A stretch of DNA of 64,000 nt from Emticicia soli (GTDB lineage: Bacteria > Bacteroidota > Bacteroidia > Cytophagales > Spirosomataceae), in NCBI RefSeq assembly GCF_037860775.1, contig NZ_JBBEWC010000001.1:124001-188000 (forward strand). Direction: 5' to 3'. The position numbers and the translations under genes are program-made. The notes beneath the pieces were generated by a model that was not told where the DNA came from, made no database searches, and saw nothing but the letters and a program-made list of their open reading frames with translations. Of this stretch, positions 1-7,261 are shown in pieces (position 1 is the first letter of the stretch; each line of letters begins with the position of its first letter).

Positions 1-135
1 TGGCTTGGTGTATGGGAACATAACCACAATGCCATGAAGTTTTATGAGAAAATGGGTTTCGAACGTTTTGGGGAACACACCTTTGTATTAGGCGACGACG
101 TACAAACCGACCATGTAATGAAGAAATACTTATAA
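1..135 (+). CDS. GNAT family N-acetyltransferase, C-terminal fragment
   Basis: The frame is open from the first base of the window and stops with TAA at 133-135, giving the last 44 residues of a protein whose start lies upstream. The segment contains LGVWEHNHNAMKFYEKMGF, the typical end of a GNAT fold (beta strand, then the N-x-x-A-x-x-F-Y-E-K-x-G-F motif that closes the acetyl-CoA site). The substrate cannot be told from this piece. It converges on the rRNA methyltransferase gene and is followed at once by a strong hairpin. Confidence 0.85.
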   Translation, partial: WLGVWEHNHNAMKFYEKMGFERFGEHTFVLGDDVQTDHVMKKYL

Positions 136-170
136 AATCAGGGGAAGTCTGTTGTAGATTTCCCCTGATT
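136..170. terminator. Bidirectional terminator hairpin between GNAT gene and rsmF-like gene
   Basis: The perfect 11-bp arms AATCAGGGGAA (136-146) and TTCCCCTGATT (160-170) flank a 13-nt loop and lie between two convergent stop codons. The GC-rich core with A/T flanks fits a shared intrinsic terminator. Confidence 0.75.
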
Positions 171-187
171 AATAACATTTCAGAGAA

Positions 188-1540
188 TTACTCTGGAATA
201 TCCATTCTGATGCGCCATTCTTTAGGCAGATAATTATTGATTCTACCACCGATTACCTTCATAAAACCTAAATTTAAACCCTGATAACGGGCTAATAACC
301 AACCTTTAGGTTGCTCAGACAAATCAGTAGTCAGGTTTTCTCTTTTCAGAAATTTCAGTGCATCGTCTTTCGATAATTCAATGGCAGGTAAATTCTGAGC
401 GATTGCCGTGCTCAAAGCCAAATCGTGGCTTGGTATAAAATCATTACCTTTAAACTGCCCGATTTCCAGACCCGACGAGCGTTTGTGCAATGCTCTGAAC
501 AAAACAGCATATTCGTTTGTCAAATCAGCCGGAATTGCCACTATTTGTCCATCTGGTTTTTCAAAATACTCGAAAGTATCAGGTGTTTGCAACCATTCCT
601 TCAATACCTCAATTTTTTTCTGGGGTACTCTATTGAGTTTAATTTTTCCTTTGGCTTCTTGTTTATCACCTCTGGTCTTTCTGAAAACAGCCAGATAAAA
701 CCCTTCACCTTTGGTTTTATGCGGATAAAACTGATACCCGTATTTACGTGCTGTAATTCCCCATTCGGCAGGAATTTCAAGTTCTACTGGCTCAAAATCA
801 GCTACTTGTGTTAGCCATTGGGCATTCAGTTCGTTTTCTTTTTCGTTGTAAGTACAGGTAGAATAACACAGAATACCACCCGGAGCTACCAGCATAGCTG
901 CTGCCTGCAAGATTCTTTTCTGGCGTGCACAACATATCTGCACGTTATTCTCCGACCACTCATTCATGGCCTTTGGGTCTTTTCTGAACAAGCCTTCGCC
1001 AGAGCAAGGCGCATCGGTAAGCACTATATCAAAGAAACCCTCCAAGTCTATCATCTCTTCCGAATCGTGGTTGCTCACAATATAGTTAGGAAAACCCCAT
1101 TTTTCGAGATTTTCTTTCAGAACCCCTACTCTACTCTTTATAACCTCGTTGGCAACTAGCAAACTTTTATTATTCAATAAAGAAGCAAGCAGGGTAGTTT
1201 TGCCACCCGGAGCGGCGCACAAATCCATTACTTTAAGTGCTTTGCTTGTGTCTATTGCTTGTCTGATAGCCTCAGCTACAAACATCGATGAAGCCTCTTG
1301 CACGTAATAAGCACCTGCATGAAAAGCGGGGTCGAGCGTGAAAACAGGCCGCTCAGCCAGATAATAAGCATCAGAGTGCCACAATACCCTTTCTTGCGTT
1401 GCAAGGGGCTCTGAGGGCGTTTTTCTGTTGTTAAGCCTTATGGTAACAGGCGTTGGCTCGGCCAGACTTTCTACGAAAGCAGGATATTCTTCGCCTAAAA
1501 TTTGCTGCATCTGCAGCGAAAATGCTTCTGGTAATTTCAT
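188..1540 (-). CDS. RsmF/RsmB-type 16S rRNA (cytosine-C5)-methyltransferase
   Basis: A 450-residue NOL1/NOP2/Sun-family RNA m5C methyltransferase. Visible motifs are the SAM-binding DLCAAPGGKT at 106-115, motif IV DAPCSGEGLFRKD with Cys179, and motif VI YSTCTYNEKENE with the catalytic Cys229. The APCSGEGLFRK form and the C-terminal extension of about 150 residues, with a PUA-like end (GWLLARYQGLNLGFMKV...RINNYLPKEWRI), match the YebU/RsmF branch, which methylates 16S rRNA in the cytosol. The start is the first ATG in a family-like N-terminus (KLPEAFSLQMQQILGEEYPAF). The gene stands alone on the minus strand. The family is certain; the exact target cytosine is inferred. Confidence 0.93.
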   Translation of the reverse strand: MKLPEAFSLQMQQILGEEYPAFVESLAEPTPVTIRLNNRKTPSEPLATQERVLWHSDAYYLAERPVFTLDPAFHAGAYYVQEASSMFVAEAIRQAIDTSKALKVMDLCAAPGGKTTLLASLLNNKSLLVANEVIKSRVGVLKENLEKWGFPNYIVSNHDSEEMIDLEGFFDIVLTDAPCSGEGLFRKDPKAMNEWSENNVQICCARQKRILQAAAMLVAPGGILCYSTCTYNEKENELNAQWLTQVADFEPVELEIPAEWGITARKYGYQFYPHKTKGEGFYLAVFRKTRGDKQEAKGKIKLNRVPQKKIEVLKEWLQTPDTFEYFEKPDGQIVAIPADLTNEYAVLFRALHKRSSGLEIGQFKGNDFIPSHDLALSTAIAQNLPAIELSKDDALKFLKRENLTTDLSEQPKGWLLARYQGLNLGFMKVIGGRINNYLPKEWRIRMDIPE

Positions 1541-1621
1541 TAACGTTTCATTAACAATACTTTTGCAACTTGAACAGTCTAAAAGGCATCTTGCATACAG
1601 AAGCAGTATCTGTAAACAAAC

Positions 1622-1775
1622 TTTTTTAAACTTATTTCTTTCGACTACAAATGGCTATTTGTTTGATTATATTTCAGAGAAAAACTTCGTCCGTAGTTTT
1701 ACTACGAACTTAGCTTTTCTCTTCATCTAATCAAAAAATATCTCATTTTCGTCACGAAATAAAAAGTTTAAATAA
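1622..1775. repeat. ~150-bp imperfect palindrome in intergenic region 1541-1848
   Basis: Many complementary blocks share one centre near 1698.5: TTTAAACTT 1625-1633 with AAGTTTAAA 1764-1772, TTTCG 1639-1643 with CGAAA 1755-1759, TTTGATTA 1662-1669 with TAATCAAA 1728-1735, AGAGAAAA 1676-1683 with TTTTCTCT 1715-1722, and GTAG 1693-1696 with CTAC 1702-1705. The whole can fold into one long interrupted hairpin. It has no coding content and fills most of the 308-bp gap between two divergent genes. It could be a MITE-like palindromic element, a structured RNA or a degenerate element; I saw no clear target-site duplication. Confidence 0.6.
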
Positions 1776-1848
1776 GTTTTTAAAATCATAAGCCTATTGC
1801 AAGACCACTATCCATTTTTTTACAAATTTATAAAAACTGATTACTAAA

Positions 1849-2529
1849 ATGAGAACCGTACTCAAAACACTTGCATTATTGCTTATCACACACTTTTCGT
1901 TTGGCCAAATTCAACTTGGCGTAAGAGGGGCTGCTAACTGGTCGACAATGACAAAATTTGACCTTATCCAGAACGTAACACCAACTTTCAGACTGATGCC
2001 CTCAGCAGGCGCTGCCATTTTTGCCGAGTTTCCTATCAATGATCAACTATCTATTCGTCCTGAGTTAGCCTATACTCAAAAAGGTTTTCTTATAAAAGAA
2101 TCGCTTAACCTTGGTGGGTCTGATTTTCTGGGAGTAAATATACCACTTGGTGGCACACTAGCTTTTAAAACCAACTACTTCGAATTACCAATTCTTGCCA
2201 AATTTAAAGTAGGCGACCCTGATGCACCACACGCTTATTTCCTTTTAGGGCCATCGGTGGGCTATATGGGCGATGCCAAAGCGGTGATTCGTGTGTTAGG
2301 TCTTTTCCCGATACGCCCCTCTATTGGCACAGGCTTTTTCCACCAGTTCGAGATTAGCGGTGTTGGTGGTGTAGGTTTCGAGTTCCCGGTAGGCAATGCC
2401 AATCTATTTGTTGAGGGCCGTTATCAACATGGCTTCTCAAGAGTACTTGATATTCCGCTTTTACAACTACCTGTGCGTAACCGTACTTTAGGCGTATCAG
2501 CTGGTTTCTCATTCCCAATCGGTGGGTAA
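1849..2529 (+). CDS. Outer-membrane beta-barrel protein (porin/PorT-like, OMP_b-brl family)
   Basis: 226 residues. A cleavable signal peptide (MRTVLKTLALLLITHFSFG, then Q) is followed by alternating beta-strand sequence: IQLGVRGAANWSTM, LSIRPELAYTQKGF, NYFELPILAKFKV, HAYFLLGPSVGYM, and a final strand LGVSAGFSF. This is the pattern of the Bacteroidota 'outer membrane protein beta-barrel domain' family, whose members are small 8-10-strand barrels of mostly unknown function. The central Gly/Phe-rich segment is typical of strands with short turns. It is a single-gene unit ending at a strong terminator. No specific ligand or secretion role can be assigned. Confidence 0.85.
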   Translation: MRTVLKTLALLLITHFSFGQIQLGVRGAANWSTMTKFDLIQNVTPTFRLMPSAGAAIFAEFPINDQLSIRPELAYTQKGFLIKESLNLGGSDFLGVNIPLGGTLAFKTNYFELPILAKFKVGDPDAPHAYFLLGPSVGYMGDAKAVIRVLGLFPIRPSIGTGFFHQFEISGVGGVGFEFPVGNANLFVEGRYQHGFSRVLDIPLLQLPVRNRTLGVSAGFSFPIGG

Positions 2530-2535
2530 AAATAA

Positions 2536-2559
2536 AGCCCCTCTCGCATGAGAGGGGCT
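2536..2559. terminator. Terminator hairpin between the barrel gene and tsf
   Basis: Perfect 10-bp arms AGCCCCTCTC (2536-2545) and GAGAGGGGCT (2550-2559) with a 4-nt loop lie between convergent genes. The T-run is weak on the plus side, and A-rich sequence precedes it for the minus side. Confidence 0.8.
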
Positions 2560-2596
2560 AATTTCACTAAACAACGTATCAAAATCGTGTTTCAAA

Positions 2597-3427
2597 TTAG
2601 ATTTGTACACGTTTGAATGCTGTAACTTTCAAACCTTTTTGCGTATTTTCAAGTAACTGAGCAATAGTTACTGAGCTATCTTTCACGAATTCCTGGTTCA
2701 ACAAAGTATTTTCTTTGTAGAATTTACCCAATTTACCCATTGCGATTTTCTCTAACATTGCTTCTGGTTTACCTTCTTGACGAGCGATGTCCATACCGAT
2801 TTCAATTTCTTTCTGAACAACTGCAGGATCAACATCGTCTTTATCTAAACCTACTGGTTTCATAGCAGCAATTTGCATCGCAATATCTTTACCTACTTCC
2901 GTTACGTCGTTTCCTTGCGTGTTATCAAAAGCTACTAATACACCTAATTTACCAGTTGAGTGGTTGTAAGAAACAACTTGTTGTGCTTCTACTTGTGCAT
3001 ACTCAGTGATAACTAATTTCTCACCGATTTTACCAATCAAATCTGTAATATTTTCTTCTACAGAGCGGCCATCTGCCAAAGTAAAGCTCAATAGCGTTTC
3101 TTTATCTTTAATATTGTTTTGCACACCAGCCTGAAGAATTTCTTCTGCTAGGTTACGGAAAGCTTCAACTTTAGATACAGGCTCGGTTTCACAAGCAAGT
3201 GCTAAAATAGTAGCTGTTGCACCATTATCACTTACGTTTGTTAATACAATACCTTCTTTAGTTTCGTTGTCAGCACGTTTAGCTGCTACTTTCTGACCTG
3301 CTTTACGAAGAACCTCTACGGCTTTGTCGAAATCGCCTTCAGCTTCTGTTAAAGCTTTTTTGCAGTCCATCATACCAGCCCCTGTCATCTGACGGAGTTT
3401 ATTTACATCTGCTGCTGTAATATTCAT
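2597..3427 (-). CDS. tsf: Translation elongation factor Ts
   Basis: 276 residues, normal length for EF-Ts, the cytosolic guanine-nucleotide exchange factor for EF-Tu. The N-terminal UBA-like domain is classic (VNKLRQMTGAGMMDCKKALTEAEGDFDKAVEVLRKAG, residues 8-44), and the core and C-terminal subdomains follow. The usual TDFV motif that pushes into the EF-Tu nucleotide pocket reads CETEPVSKVEAF here (residues 79-90), so Asp-Phe is replaced by Glu-Pro. I checked the codons on the DNA. In many Bacteroidota tsf follows rpsB, but here rpsB is about 34 kb away on the other strand and tsf has its own promoter and leader. Confidence 0.97.
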   Translation of the reverse strand: MNITAADVNKLRQMTGAGMMDCKKALTEAEGDFDKAVEVLRKAGQKVAAKRADNETKEGIVLTNVSDNGATATILALACETEPVSKVEAFRNLAEEILQAGVQNNIKDKETLLSFTLADGRSVEENITDLIGKIGEKLVITEYAQVEAQQVVSYNHSTGKLGVLVAFDNTQGNDVTEVGKDIAMQIAAMKPVGLDKDDVDPAVVQKEIEIGMDIARQEGKPEAMLEKIAMGKLGKFYKENTLLNQEFVKDSSVTIAQLLENTQKGLKVTAFKRVQI

Positions 3428-3489
3428 GATTTTTATAAAATATAAAGAGTTTCAAAAAAGATTAATCAATAAGAAATATTGACTTTTAA

Positions 3490-3520
3490 ATAAAAAACCC
3501 CTAAAGGGTTCTATTCGGGG
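3490..3520 (-). promoter_or_regulatory. tsf leader hairpin, possible attenuator
   Basis: In the tsf transcript, soon after the predicted start site, CCCTTTAGGG forms a short stem followed directly by a run of six T residues (plus-strand AAAAAACCCCTAAAGGGTT at 3493-3511). The very 5' ACCCC (plus GGGGT at 3517-3521) can pair with the downstream GGGGT in place of that stem. This layout resembles a leader terminator with a competing pairing. Function is inferred. Confidence 0.4.
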
Positions 3521-3522
3521 TG

Positions 3523-3552
3523 CAAAATTACAGTTTTTTTCGGTAAAAGCAA
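3523..3552 (-). promoter_or_regulatory. tsf promoter (Bacteroidota -33/-7 type)
   Basis: Read on the minus strand, TTG (3550-3552), a 20-nt spacer and TAATTTTG (3523-3530) match the Bacteroidota housekeeping consensus TTG/TAnnTTTG. The predicted transcript starts near 3516, about 90 nt upstream of the tsf ATG. Confidence 0.7.
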
Positions 3553-3667
3553 AAGCTAATACTTATAGAGTAAGAATTTATATATTCATAATATGGCAGC
3601 CCCTTGTAATATAATAACAGCAGTCTGACTATCGAGCTTCTTTTTTTTCAAAAAATTTATCAATGTA

Positions 3668-4315
3668 TTATAGATTAGAGATTAAGGATGTGATAAAGAT
3701 AACCGCAATTATCCCTAATATTAAAACACCAGCCCCTAAAACAATACCTAAAACAGCCATTACTCTTTTAGAAGTACTTTTTAAACTTATGATTCCAGTA
3801 ATCATGGCACCTAGCCCCAATAAGAAGCCTACCCAAACTCCAAAGATTAACAATGTCACGCCAAATAAACCTAAAATTAAAGAGATAATTGCAAGGGTAT
3901 CATCAGCGCTTGATTCAGGGTTGGCTGTAACAGCCGATTTTTTGCTTACTTGTTTCGATAATTTTTTGATTTGCTGTATTGCCTTAACCTTCTGAATGAG
4001 TGTAGTTTTTTTCTTAACCGCTGTATTGGGTTCAAGTTTCTTAGGTTCAGCTATATTTGGTTTTTCAGATATTGTAATTGTTTTAGCTTCTATACCTGTA
4101 ACATTTGTGCTATTGGCGTAGATACTTTCGGTAGGCGCACCTGGCAATATTACTTCGCTAGCGGGTATATCATCGGATGCTTTAATTTCAGTTTTTTCAA
4201 TACTGTGAGCGTAATCAGTTTGTGAACTATTTTGAAAAGTAGCATATTGTTTTTTCTGGCATGAGATTAATGACATTAAACAAAAGCTAATAACAAAAAG
4301 GAGAATTTGTTTCAT
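3668..4315 (-). CDS. Lipoprotein with SCQKKQYA motif and C-terminal DUF4190-like membrane segments
   Basis: From the ATG at 4315 the protein has 215 residues: a lipoprotein signal (MKQILLFVISFCLMSLIS) with acylated Cys19, then QKKQYATFQ, a low-complexity polar linker, and two to three C-terminal hydrophobic helices (TLAIISLILGLFGVTLLIFGV, FLLGLGAMITGIISL, and a last helix starting VMAVLGIVLGAGVL). The Gly-rich helices resemble DUF4190/TM2-like domains. A TTG three codons upstream is possible but less likely. It is divergent from a gene at 4633 whose product begins after its lipobox with the same CQKKQYA. Combining a lipid anchor with C-terminal membrane helices is unusual, and the function is unknown. 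Confidence 0.8.
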   Translation of the reverse strand: MKQILLFVISFCLMSLISCQKKQYATFQNSSQTDYAHSIEKTEIKASDDIPASEVILPGAPTESIYANSTNVTGIEAKTITISEKPNIAEPKKLEPNTAVKKKTTLIQKVKAIQQIKKLSKQVSKKSAVTANPESSADDTLAIISLILGLFGVTLLIFGVWVGFLLGLGAMITGIISLKSTSKRVMAVLGIVLGAGVLILGIIAVIFITSLISNL

Positions 4316-4632
4316 AATTGACAATACGTTTAAATTATAAAATCTTCAATAAATACAAAACAACATTACTCTCAATATGTTATTTTCTTTAAGTCAAGAC
4401 AGCTTAGTTTTTGGATATAAAATACATAATCAATACTCGATTCACCTTTTAGAGAGGTACCTAAGACAACTGCCTTAAATTTGACTATGATTTTACGCTA
4501 CTACATTTTTAATCCATTCAGTAAAAATTATTCAAAAATAATTCAAAAAAAAATCGTTTTTTTAAATTAGGATAGTATATTGCAAACAGAAAAAAAACCT
4601 ATTTTTTTGACCATTTAAAACCATTTAAGTAA
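4316..4632. other. Divergent intergenic region, no gene seen
   Basis: 317 bp of very AT-rich DNA lie between two divergent, related lipoprotein genes. It holds an AT-rich direct repeat (ATTATTCAAAA then ATAATTCAAAA, about 4525-4550), but I found no full TTG/TAnnTTTG promoter, no ORF and no RNA gene. It presumably contains both promoters. Confidence 0.5.
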
Positions 4633-5280
4633 ATGAAAGGAAAATTATCTATTATCTTCGCAACAGCCATTTCTTTCTTCTTTGTATCATGCCAAAAGAA
4701 ACAATATGCTTTTGTACAACAAGGAAAAGTTGATAATTATGCTTATGCACAAGCCCCTAAAACTCAGGCACCAGCAATAGCAGAAACTACACCAGTTGTT
4801 GTTGAAAATACAGCAATTGCTACTTCAGAAGAAATTGCAACTGCAGCTATTGCAAACCCTACAGAGACATTAACGGCATCGAATGATGTTACTACTGCTC
4901 CTACTCAAGCTGAAGCGTTGAAATATGACGAAAAAGCTATCAATGCTGAGTTCGAAAAACTGAACAAATTAGAAACATATGTAAATGCCAACGAAGGTAC
5001 TACATTGGCCGATGTTCAAGAAACAGAACTGACTAAAGACTTGAAACTTGACACTAATGTAACTTCTACAGTTGCAGCTGGTGAATTACCATTGAACATT
5101 CCTGCATTCTGGTGGGGTTGCGTACTTGGTCTAGTTGGTGTTTTAGTTGTTTATATCGTAACTGACCAAGACAAAGATCAAACTAAAAAAGCACTTTATG
5201 GCTGTTTAGTTTGGGTTGGTGTTTGGTTATTGTGGTGGATTTTCGTTGTATTAGTTGGTGGCAGAAGCTTCTGGTTTTAA
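4633..5280 (+). CDS. Lipoprotein with SCQKKQYA motif and two C-terminal Trp-rich membrane segments
   Basis: 215 residues. The lipoprotein signal (MKGKLSIIFATAISFFFVS) leads to Cys20 in VSCQKKQYAFVQQG. The lipobox and following residues nearly match the divergent neighbour at 3668-4315, so the two are probably paralogues or share a targeting signal. An Ala/Thr/Glu-rich linker (about 35-150) follows. Two hydrophobic segments end the protein: IPAFWWGCVLGLVGVLVVYIV, a charged DQDKDQTKK turn, and GCLVWVGVWLLWWIFVVLV. The residues after Cys are basic, not the acidic LES surface-export motif known from Capnocytophaga, so retention in the periplasm is more likely than surface display. Function unknown. 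Confidence 0.8.
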   Translation: MKGKLSIIFATAISFFFVSCQKKQYAFVQQGKVDNYAYAQAPKTQAPAIAETTPVVVENTAIATSEEIATAAIANPTETLTASNDVTTAPTQAEALKYDEKAINAEFEKLNKLETYVNANEGTTLADVQETELTKDLKLDTNVTSTVAAGELPLNIPAFWWGCVLGLVGVLVVYIVTDQDKDQTKKALYGCLVWVGVWLLWWIFVVLVGGRSFWF

Positions 5281-5300
5281 TTAATATAAGATTCATAAAG

Positions 5301-5331
5301 GAAAGCCCAACCCCTTGTTGGGCTTTCTTTG
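5301..5331 (+). terminator. Intrinsic terminator after the lipoprotein gene
   Basis: Arms GAAAGCCCAAC (5301-5311) and GTTGGGCTTTC (5317-5327) are perfectly complementary with a 5-nt loop, followed by TTTG. The hairpin lies 21 nt after the stop codon. Confidence 0.8.
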
Positions 5332-5351
5332 TTTAAGTGCTTATTAAAATA

Positions 5352-6080
5352 ATGAAAAAATTAGTATTCTTATTCTTTCTACTTAGTGTTCAATATACTT
5401 TCGGGCAAGAGTTTTATCGTTTGAAAGCAGATGTTTCAATTAAAGATAAATTAGCCACAGGAGCCTATCGCCTTACAGTAGGAAAGGTTTACTACAATAA
5501 GCCGTCTATGGGTTTAATTTATAAACTTCATTTTCCGCAAGAAGAAACCATTATTATTAAAGATACTACACTATATAGATTAGATAAAAAAGACTCTTTA
5601 CTGGCTGCACAGACCGTAACCATCATGAACGAGTTTTCGATATTTCATTTATCGTTATCGGGCAAACTAGCAGATTATGGTATTAACTCCGGAAAAGTAA
5701 ATGGTGTTTACAAAATAGAGAAAGTAGAAAAAGATGCCGATGGACGGGTGATTACAACCTGGAAAGTAGTAGAAAAACGACTCTTGAAGATTCTGGGTAA
5801 AATAAAAATGGCTAATATTGACAAAAAATTAGATGCCATAGCGTTTTATGATGTATCGGACAAACTATTGAGCCAGCAGTTTTTTAAAGATTATGTAAAC
5901 ATAAAAGGTGTAGTTTTTCCGAGACAAGTCACTCAGATTTCTTATAATTCAGATGGCACGCAGAATTTCCAGCAAACAACCTATAAAAACATTGTTATAG
6001 ATGAAAACGGCGAAGATAATATCTACAACCACCATATTCCTGTTGTTCCTATTTCTAAATCAGGCAACAGCCCAAAGTAA
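5352..6080 (+). CDS. Exported protein of unknown function, possibly LolA-like beta fold
   Basis: The ATG at 5352 gives 242 residues with a clear signal peptide (MKKLVFLFFLLSVQYTFG, then Q). The mature part is beta-rich, with repeated lipid-carrier-like strand sequence (FYRLKADVSIKDKL, TAGAYRL-like turns, GVVFPRQVTQISYNSDGT). The phrase 'YDVSDKLLSQQFFKDYVNIKGVVFPRQV...Y..DGTQNFQQTTYKN' is how periplasmic LolA/LolB-like domains of Bacteroidota often end, but I cannot assign it firmly. It is the first gene of a plus-strand operon with an exported YidD protein and two related TPR/membrane proteins. Its last 80 nt also encode the YidD signal peptide in another frame. Confidence 0.75.
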   Translation: MKKLVFLFFLLSVQYTFGQEFYRLKADVSIKDKLATGAYRLTVGKVYYNKPSMGLIYKLHFPQEETIIIKDTTLYRLDKKDSLLAAQTVTIMNEFSIFHLSLSGKLADYGINSGKVNGVYKIEKVEKDADGRVITTWKVVEKRLLKILGKIKMANIDKKLDAIAFYDVSDKLLSQQFFKDYVNIKGVVFPRQVTQISYNSDGTQNFQQTTYKNIVIDENGEDNIYNHHIPVVPISKSGNSPK

Positions 6081-6399
6081 AGAAGAGATTAGTCTTCATA
6101 GAAACGTAATACAACATCCCACTAAAAAAGTTTATAAAGAAGCTAAAAGCAATAAGAACGAGGTTCAATACCTTTTTTCGGGGCTTTTCTTATTCTATAA
6201 AACATTCTTTTCTTCGCAAGACTTAACCGTTTGTACTTTTACTCCTTCTTGTTCAGAGTATGGCATTTTATCTGTCAAGAAACATGGCGTAGTAATGGGT
6301 GGCATAAGAACAATGGACAGGCTCACCCGTTGCAATGGTTTAAGCCCTACAAAGTACGAGATTGATATGGACGCCAAGTTGTTGATTGATAAACCCTAA
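6001..6399 (+). CDS. YidD-family protein with a signal peptide
   Basis: 132 residues. The C-terminal half is a clear YidD domain (membrane protein insertion efficiency factor): LFYKTFFSSQDLTVCTFTPSCSEY, then KKHGVVMGG and RLTRCNG, with the three conserved Cys of the family. Standard YidD is a short cytosolic-face amphipathic protein next to yidC, rpmH and rnpA. This one has a Sec-type signal sequence (MKTAKIISTTTIFLLFLFLNQATAQ) and a polar linker, so the domain should be exported. The start overlaps the upstream gene by 80 nt in a different frame; no later start keeps the hydrophobic leader. It is co-transcribed with two TPR/membrane genes downstream. A role in envelope assembly is inferred. 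Confidence 0.85.
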   Translation: MKTAKIISTTTIFLLFLFLNQATAQSKEEISLHRNVIQHPTKKVYKEAKSNKNEVQYLFSGLFLFYKTFFSSQDLTVCTFTPSCSEYGILSVKKHGVVMGGIRTMDRLTRCNGLSPTKYEIDMDAKLLIDKP

Positions 6400-6403
6400 T
6401 CTG

Positions 6404-7231
6404 ATGAAAAAAACCTTATTATTACTATTAATTGTATTCCCTTTCATAAATTCTTCAGCACAAGACCTATATAACTACGATAATTCTAAAAAATTTGCCG
6501 AATATCTTTCTAAATCGGGTCAATATGAAATAGCTACTCGTGAATACGAACGATTAATTTTCATGCTTCCTCAAAACGATAGCCTGAAAACCTCTCTTTT
6601 ATCTATGTATCGGCGTTCGGGTAAATTAGACCAGGCATTACTCAGAGGCCGCCAGCTATACCCAGATATAACCATGATGTCATCGCCCTCAGCTATTGAG
6701 TATAGCCGTAGTTTGCTTCTGAAAGATGATTATAAATTAGCCAAAGAGTTTTGGGCTACAAATACACAATTATCAGAACCTGATAAAATAATTTTATCGG
6801 CTACTTCCGAAATCTTGCAAGACCACTACAAAGCTGCCAATGAAATTCTGGAAGTGCTGAAAGATGAAGACCACAAACTAGCTACTGATTATAAAACGCT
6901 GGCAAGCCAAGCCGTTAAAATCAGAAGAAAAAGCCCTGCCTTAGCCGGCATTATGTCTACAATAGTACCCGGAACCGGACGTTTTTACACAAAAGACTGG
7001 AAAGACGGTTTGGTTTCTATGTTTTTTGTTGGCACTATGGCCTTCCAGTCTATCAGAGGTTTTAGCAAAAGCGGTGTAAAAAGCACTCGTGGATGGATAT
7101 ATGGCTCCATTGGGCTAGGTTTTTATCTCGGTAATATTCACGGCTCTGTGGCTTCTGCCAAAGCCTATAACAAAAAAAGCCACCAGTCGATAAAAAATAG
7201 GATTGATAACCTCTTCAATAGTTATTTCTGA
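6404..7231 (+). CDS. Exported TPR-like protein with C-terminal P-G-x-G membrane domain (paralogue 1)
   Basis: The ATG at 6404, 4 nt after the yidD stop, gives 275 residues; a TTG at 6386 is less likely. A signal peptide (MKKTLLLLLIVFPFINSSA, then Q) is followed by helical repeats typical of TPRs (FAEYLSKSGQYEIATREYERLIFMLPQND). The C-terminal membrane-associated part starts STIVPGTGRFYTKDWKDGL, and two hydrophobic stretches follow (VSMFFVGTMAFQSI, IYGSIGLGFYLGNI). The P-G-x-G-x-F-Y...G signature resembles TM2/DUF5683 domains. The next gene encodes the same architecture. The function is unknown; context suggests an envelope complex with the exported YidD. Confidence 0.8.
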   Translation: MKKTLLLLLIVFPFINSSAQDLYNYDNSKKFAEYLSKSGQYEIATREYERLIFMLPQNDSLKTSLLSMYRRSGKLDQALLRGRQLYPDITMMSSPSAIEYSRSLLLKDDYKLAKEFWATNTQLSEPDKIILSATSEILQDHYKAANEILEVLKDEDHKLATDYKTLASQAVKIRRKSPALAGIMSTIVPGTGRFYTKDWKDGLVSMFFVGTMAFQSIRGFSKSGVKSTRGWIYGSIGLGFYLGNIHGSVASAKAYNKKSHQSIKNRIDNLFNSYF

Positions 7232-7261
7232 CAATTGCTAATCCAAAAATCTTTATTACCT

